Positions 61,097-64,000 of a stretch of DNA of 64,000 nucleotides are shown piece by piece (position 1 is the first letter of the stretch; each line of letters begins with the position of its first letter). The DNA is taken from assembly GCF_001045465.1 (NCBI RefSeq), contig NZ_LFND01000002.1, positions 558,001 to 622,000 on the forward strand, in the 5' to 3' direction. Under the pieces are notes generated by a model. That model ran no database searches. It saw only the letters and a list, made by a program, of their open reading frames with translations, and was not told where the DNA came from. The DNA comes from Chryseobacterium angstadtii. GTDB taxonomy: Bacteria; Bacteroidota; Bacteroidia; Flavobacteriales; Weeksellaceae. Position numbers and translations under genes: made by a program.

Positions 61097-62374
61097 TTAT
61101 TCTTCAGATAATTTTTCTGATTGTGAACCGATGAATGGAATTTTAGGAGCCAGGAAATAACCTGTTAAGCTGGCGAAAAGTATCGGGACGAAATAGGTAA
61201 ATCCGGTTAATGTTCCCAGAATAATGGTGGTACTCATAGGTGTTCTTGTCACACAGGCATTGATGGCAGCCATACAACTTACAATAGCCAGTGTAGTATC
61301 TACCGCAGGAAATAACTGGTGAATAATCAATCCTAAGGTGGTTCCCACAAAAAACAGCGGAATAATAAAGCCGCCTCTCCATCCGGAAGTAACGGTAACC
61401 GCAATGGCGATAATTTTAAAAACCAGAATTACAATCAGGAAATTAAGGGCAAAATTCCCGTTGATCAGTTCATTGATTTCATGGTGTCCAAAATATCTCG
61501 TGATAGGAAAATTGTAGGCTATAATTCCTAGAATAATTCCTCCCGTCAATGTTTTGATATAGATAGGAAATGATTTGTATTCGAAAATCTTTTTGAAAAA
61601 CTTAACCACAAAAATAAAAATCCATCCGAATAAAGTACCCACAACACCAAAAGCTGCCGCGTATGCAAAATCATAAACGCCTGTATAATGATAGGCTTTC
61701 AGATCCCATGCAGCTCCTATTCCCAAATGAATGATCAGTGCAAACATCACATAGCTGAAACAGCTGGCCACCAATGCCGGAATAATCGCCCTGTAATATT
61801 CTACGGCGTGTTTATGATGAAGAATTTCCAGAGAGAACAAACTTCCACCTAATGGGGCTCCGAAAAGTGCCGTAAAACCTGAGGCCATTCCTGCAATACT
61901 CAGAGAACGCAGCTCCTCTCCTTTCAATCTGAAAATCTTCCCGAGCCAAGTTCCGGTAGAACCCGTTACCTGAACCAAAGGTGCTTCCGGCCCAAGACTT
62001 CCACCCGATGCTACACAAAACAAAGATGAAAGAATCATGGAAGGATTGTTTTTAGGGTCTAATTTCCCTTTATTAAAACGGATATTGTTAACGATAAGGT
62101 GAATTTCTCCCGGATCTCCGATAAAATGAATGACCAAGCCAGCCAGCAAACCACATATAGCCATTGTAGGAATCACCATCCAGCCCTGAAATGCTGCCAG
62201 AAATTCAGTGAAATGCTCTAGGACAATCCAGTAAAGTCCGGCAATAGTTCCGCCTACCAGACCCGTTAAAGCCCACATGAAAAAAGTACGGCTGAATACA
62301 AAAGGATTAAATCTTATAGGCTGATCAAGAAGATTGAATGTTTTTATTAACCGTCTCCTTCTATTGATTTTCAT
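61097..62374 (-). CDS. ClC-type chloride channel/antiporter
   Basis: A 425-aa membrane protein with about ten helices. CLC motifs: GGSLGPEAPLVQVTGS, holding the gating Glu, and the late GWRGGFIIPLFFVGTTLGLI; the region LIVNNIRFNKGKL lies where GSGIP would be, so that motif is modified. No C-terminal CBS domains. Could be a channel or an H+/Cl- antiporter; acid resistance is a common role but not shown. Confidence 0.87.
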   Translation of the reverse strand: MKINRRRRLIKTFNLLDQPIRFNPFVFSRTFFMWALTGLVGGTIAGLYWIVLEHFTEFLAAFQGWMVIPTMAICGLLAGLVIHFIGDPGEIHLIVNNIRFNKGKLDPKNNPSMILSSLFCVASGGSLGPEAPLVQVTGSTGTWLGKIFRLKGEELRSLSIAGMASGFTALFGAPLGGSLFSLEILHHKHAVEYYRAIIPALVASCFSYVMFALIIHLGIGAAWDLKAYHYTGVYDFAYAAAFGVVGTLFGWIFIFVVKFFKKIFEYKSFPIYIKTLTGGIILGIIAYNFPITRYFGHHEINELINGNFALNFLIVILVFKIIAIAVTVTSGWRGGFIIPLFFVGTTLGLIIHQLFPAVDTTLAIVSCMAAINACVTRTPMSTTIILGTLTGFTYFVPILFASLTGYFLAPKIPFIGSQSEKLSEE

Positions 62375-62472
62375 TTAATTTAATTTAAATATTAAAAGAA
62401 CCTCATCATTTGTTTTACTGTTTTTGAATATGCACATATACACGACAACTCCTTAATAGTACGTGCTATAAT

Positions 62473-63156
62473 CTATTCAAATCTTACTATAATCGGTTGG
62501 GAAAACTGTTGGATAATTGGCTTTTTGTTATAGAGCAAAGGCTTTTCCAAAGATCCGATTGCATACAGGAACAATGCACTGATAATATTGAATTCTGTGC
62601 CGGATGACCCGCTGTATTTTATTTTTTTGAATTTACCATCCACATCAATAATAAAATTCAATTTACATTGGTAAAGTTCTTCACCGCTGTCCTCTATCAA
62701 ATAAACCGGAAAATCAACAGTTAAACGCTTTTTTAAATCGGTAAGCTGCTGATAGTTTTCTATTTGAGCTATATCCACAATTTTACTTTTTGTTTCAGCT
62801 TGAGGAGCAGCTTCTTGGGGCGACACTGTGTTTGTCTGTATCTCGTTCGTTGCCTTAAATAAAATACTGGTATCAAACTTTCCGGTAATTACATCTTTTT
62901 CATATATACTTTGGTACAAATTTTTCAGATTCTGTATTTTTTCACTGTAAAAAGCTCTATATTTTTCACTGTATAAAACAGAATTCTTTTTGTAGTCATA
63001 ATGACTTATACTATCCGAAAAACGCTTTTGAATATTCTTCACTTCTGTTAAAATATTTCCATTCAGTAGTTTTCTCTTCTCCTGTGCTTCCATCTTGTGA
63101 GCACTTAGAAAAAGGAAAAGGAACGCAATAAGAAAACTTGTAAAACGATTATTCAT
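62473..63156 (-). CDS. Exported protein with TonB-like C-terminal domain
   Basis: A 227-aa protein: signal peptide MNNRFTSFLIAFLFLFLSAHKMEAQ, helical middle part with Lys/Glu repeats (KNIQKRFSDSISHYDYKK), then a C-terminal fold (ELYQCKLNFIIDVDGKFKKIKYSGSSGTEFNIISALFLYAIGSLEKPLLYNKKPIIQQFSQPIIVRF) that resembles the energy-transducer TonB C-terminus, though lacking the N-terminal anchor. Function uncertain. Start placed at 63156, the ATG that gives the signal; an in-frame ATG at 63246 overlaps the next gene. Confidence 0.65.
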   Translation of the reverse strand: MNNRFTSFLIAFLFLFLSAHKMEAQEKRKLLNGNILTEVKNIQKRFSDSISHYDYKKNSVLYSEKYRAFYSEKIQNLKNLYQSIYEKDVITGKFDTSILFKATNEIQTNTVSPQEAAPQAETKSKIVDIAQIENYQQLTDLKKRLTVDFPVYLIEDSGEELYQCKLNFIIDVDGKFKKIKYSGSSGTEFNIISALFLYAIGSLEKPLLYNKKPIIQQFSQPIIVRFE

Positions 63157-63226
63157 TTTTAAATTTTTCGGTAAGCCACTATGTAAAGTGAGTATATTTT
63201 TCTTTCTGCAGATTGAACCGCAATGA

Positions 63227-63613
63227 TTATATTTTTGTCTTGGCAAAATACCAAATCAGCATTCCCCAGCTTAGAATCATAAACAGACCTCCCAGCGGCG
63301 TGATAGGCCCTAAGAATTTCAGGTTGGCTCCAAGATAATCCTGTAAGCTTAAAAAATAGATACTGAAAGAAAACAGCATGGTTCCTGCAATCATGAAAAT
63401 AGAAATCCATTTTTGCGATGAAGTATCAAATTTTAAGATGTATCCTACAACCAATAAAAAGAAGGCTGCATACATCTGATATCTCACTCCCGTTTCAAAA
63501 CTTTCCAGCCTTTCCACAGATAATATTTTCTTTAAAGCATGTGCTCCGAATGCCCCCAAAATAACGGACAGCATTCCGTATGCCGCACCAAAAATCAAAG
63601 TAATTGTTTTCAT
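63227..63613 (-). CDS. DUF423 family membrane protein
   Basis: A 128-aa protein with four hydrophobic segments and the family start KTITLIFGAAYGMLSVILGAFGAHALKKILSVERLESFETGVRYQMYAAFFLL; also IFMIAGTMLFSFSIYFLSL and ITPLGGLFMILSWGMLIWY. Function not known; members are small membrane proteins. Confidence 0.9.
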   Translation of the reverse strand: MKTITLIFGAAYGMLSVILGAFGAHALKKILSVERLESFETGVRYQMYAAFFLLVVGYILKFDTSSQKWISIFMIAGTMLFSFSIYFLSLQDYLGANLKFLGPITPLGGLFMILSWGMLIWYFAKTKI

Positions 63614-63614
63614 T

Positions 63615-64000
63615 TTATAATTCTTCTAATTCTAGATTTAAATATTTTTTTGTTTTGTAATCCTGCCAGGTTCCTGTGATCCTGCTGCCTTTTCTTACAG
63701 CCTGAATTTCAGCCCGCTGAATCCATTCTCCTTTGCCTTCATCATAACGATCATTTTCGGTGATGGAAATCTTATCTCCTTTTATCTTTCCGCTCCACTC
63801 GATCAGTTTTTTATTTTTATCATACCAATATACCGCAGAGAAGGAAGTTTCACCATTGTCCTGATACAAATGCTTAATCAGAACAGTGATGGGATACTGA
63901 TCTATTTTCCCTTTCATCAATTTATTCTGGAAGCCGGTAGTTGCTGTATTTCCTGATCCCGACAATAGATTTTTCGCGTAAGAGCTCCAGTATTTTTCAA
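63615..64000 (-). CDS. Hypothetical protein, N-terminus outside the window
   Basis: The frame stays open to the right edge (it continues through EKYWSSYAKNLLSGSG), so this is the C-terminal part. The visible 128 residues hold LMKGKIDQYPITVLIKHLYQDNGETSFSAVYWYDKNKKLIEWSGKIKGDKISITENDRYDEGKGEWIQRAEIQAVRKGSRITGTWQDYKTKKYLNLELEEL, a beta-rich pattern resembling lipocalin-like/MORN-like envelope proteins. I do not recognise the family. It ends 1 bp before the DUF423 start and may be cotranscribed with it. Confidence 0.6.
   Translation of the reverse strand, partial: EKYWSSYAKNLLSGSGNTATTGFQNKLMKGKIDQYPITVLIKHLYQDNGETSFSAVYWYDKNKKLIEWSGKIKGDKISITENDRYDEGKGEWIQRAEIQAVRKGSRITGTWQDYKTKKYLNLELEEL

Noticed and set aside
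62473..63246. Long form of the TonB-domain-like protein starting at 63246
   Set aside because: The extension overlaps the DUF423 gene and precedes a perfect signal peptide at the internal ATG.

Overview
The window looks like chromosomal DNA of a Flavobacteriia member close to Chryseobacterium (Weeksellaceae). Signs are the low GC content, promoters of the Bacteroidetes type (TTTG, about 19 bp, TAnnTTTG) instead of -35/-10 boxes, almost no Shine-Dalgarno sequences, two proteins with C-terminal type 9 secretion (T9SS) sorting domains, many large outer-membrane barrels, and a bacteriocin-like peptide with the MKNLKKLSRE...GG leader typical of Chryseobacterium. No prophage, insertion sequence, rRNA operon or CRISPR array was seen. 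It is mostly core genome, with unusual intergenic elements.

Layout. 1-2.4 kb: end of an RND efflux operon (permease C-terminus plus outer-membrane factor); the outer-membrane factor gene lies between two inverted copies of a 123-bp element. 2.8-6.4 kb: miaA, yicC, gmk, nadA. 6.5-6.7 kb: a 56-aa double-glycine-leader peptide. 7.1-12.5 kb: a threonine operon (thrA, thrB, thrC, then folB) preceded by a Thr-rich leader peptide and overlapping hairpins, read here as an attenuator. 12.5-20 kb: a DUF4403 protein, an RDD protein, tRNA-Cys, two tandem paralogous secreted proteins, a serine hydrolase, a glycosyltransferase and a small membrane protein. 20-32.5 kb: lipoproteins, a polytopic membrane protein, aroC, thioredoxin-like proteins, a fused UMP synthase of eukaryotic domain order, an M1-peptidase-like protein with a barrel, and two T9SS cargo proteins.

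32.7-55.9 kb: a 1079-aa outer-membrane protein, dusB, deoC with an Lrp regulator, a phosphodiesterase-type enzyme, trmD with an NADH dehydrogenase, a GH25 lysozyme, a hydrolase fused to a carboxypeptidase-regulatory-like domain, a deoxyribonucleotidase, an ABC-F ATPase, a Gfo/Idh oxidoreductase, a TonB-dependent siderophore receptor with a PepSY partner, a peroxiredoxin, an MscS channel and sucC. 56.4-60.8 kb: a three-gene type I secretion-like operon whose ABC subunit keeps Walker A but has lost its other catalytic motifs; upstream are three 11-bp direct repeats, a -7 box and a palindrome over the annotated start codon. 61-64 kb: a ClC channel, a TonB-domain-like protein, a DUF423 protein and a truncated gene.

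The strongest candidates for something undescribed are the degenerate secretion operon with its regulatory region, the leader peptide and attenuator of the threonine operon, the double-glycine Cys-rich peptide (which has no C39-peptidase exporter beside it), and several families of palindromic intergenic elements.
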